In this document: positions 48,222 to 48,509 of the stretch, one piece after another
Numbering within the stretch: position 1 is the first letter of the stretch
Layout: the number at the start of each line of letters is the position of its first letter
From: an uncultured Verrucomicrobiota bacterium
GTDB taxonomy: Bacteria > Verrucomicrobiota > Verrucomicrobiia > Verrucomicrobiales > Verrucomicrobiaceae
DNA: 48,509 nucleotides
Direction of reading: 5' to 3'
NCBI GenBank assembly: GCA_903854655.1
Contig: CAINXC010000705.1
Coordinates: 1 to 48,509 of the forward strand
Notes under the pieces: model-generated
Told to the model about the DNA's origin: nothing
The model's database searches: none
Seen by the model: only the letters and a program-made list of their open reading frames with translations
Made by a program: the position numbers and the translations under genes

Positions 48222-48509
48222 TTACCCGCCCTTGGTTGCGGTGTACAGGGTGGCAATGCCCAGGGACAAGGGCTTTGACTTTGCCGCAGCAAAGCCGTTG
48301 GCCACCATCAGCGCCTCCATGTCCTGGCCGGAAGGGAAGCTTTCGATGCTGCGGCACAGGTACTCAAAGGCCGCTCTCTGGCCTGTGATCGCGCCGGCAA
48401 TGCGGGGCATGATGTTCTCCAGGTAGAACACGTAAAACGGACGCAGCAGCGGCAGCCGTGGCAATGAGAAATCGAGCACCACCAGATGACCGCCGGGACG
48501 CAGCACCCG
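48222..48509 (-). CDS. ubiE: UbiE/MenG methyltransferase, C-terminal part (cut by the right edge)
   Basis: At least 95 codons of the C-terminus are present; the gene continues past the window edge, so the N-terminal SAM-binding half is missing. VLRPGGHLVVLDFSLP, YLENIMPRIAGAITG, YLCRSIESFPSG and the terminal LSLGIATLYTATKG are typical of the menaquinone/ubiquinone biosynthesis methyltransferase. It methylates demethylmenaquinone in the respiratory quinone pathway. A GTG at 48506 is only an internal Val. The neighbours seem unrelated. Confidence 0.85.
   Translation of the reverse strand, partial: RVLRPGGHLVVLDFSLPRLPLLRPFYVFYLENIMPRIAGAITGQRAAFEYLCRSIESFPSGQDMEALMVANGFAAAKSKPLSLGIATLYTATKGG

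Overview
The window is a GC-rich chromosomal segment from what is most likely a member of the Verrucomicrobiota (Prosthecobacter/Verrucomicrobium-like). The reasons are the gene families together: a DUF1549/DUF1553 (PSD1) protein with a planctomycete-type cytochrome c domain, a Tat-exported Gfo/Idh/MocA oxidoreductase, a secreted protein joining a TIM barrel, LamG, beta-propeller and azurin-like domain, a giant Ser/Thr kinase divergent from an ECF sigma factor, and a GldF/GldG/DUF4340 transporter set. Taxonomy is inference from gene content only. I recognised no rRNA, tRNA or CRISPR array.

Layout. (1) 0.4-8.7 kb: a biosynthetic region. A YceI-like periplasmic lipid binder, a type III polyketide synthase, a group A FAD monooxygenase and a SAM methyltransferase form one tight plus-strand operon. 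A minus-strand ECF sigma factor and a secreted protein follow, then a UbiA-like prenyltransferase (EboC type), a sugar phosphate cyclase of the EboD type and an NYN/YacP protein. Together they suggest a methylated, possibly prenylated phenolic or quinone lipid. (2) 8.7-13.4 kb: two PIN-type toxin-antitoxin (TA) pairs, an SDR and two secreted alpha/beta hydrolases. (3) 13.5-17.4 kb: two tandem paralogous SGNH-like membrane proteins and an MBOAT acyltransferase, an O-acetylation module for an exported glycan. (4) 17.4-20.7 kb: the conserved block rpmH-rnpA-yidD-yidC-khpB. (5) 20.7-22.4 kb: a candidate ADP-ribosyltransferase-fold toxin with a small partner, and a third PIN pair. (6) 22.4-32.4 kb: the PSD1 cytochrome, a Gfo/Idh/MocA oxidoreductase, a lipoprotein in a lower-GC stretch, a lactonase-type beta-propeller, a serine hydrolase, a fourth PIN pair and a DUF4112 protein. 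(7) 32.4-39.3 kb: a GntR/FCD-controlled divergon with the 1312-residue multidomain secreted protein on one side and an alpha/beta hydrolase plus amidohydrolase on the other. (8) 39.4-43.8 kb: the divergent kinase/ECF sigma pair. (9) 43.9-48.2 kb: a GldF-like permease, a GldG-like protein and a DUF4340 protein behind a good sigma70-type promoter, without the ATPase. The right edge cuts a UbiE/MenG methyltransferase.

The strongest candidates for something undescribed are the type III PKS/monooxygenase/methyltransferase operon beside eboC and eboD, the ADP-ribosyltransferase-like pair at 20.7-21.6 kb, and the GntR divergon with its azurin-tailed giant protein. Many start codons were moved inward from the longest open frame to signal peptides or domain starts; each entry says where.
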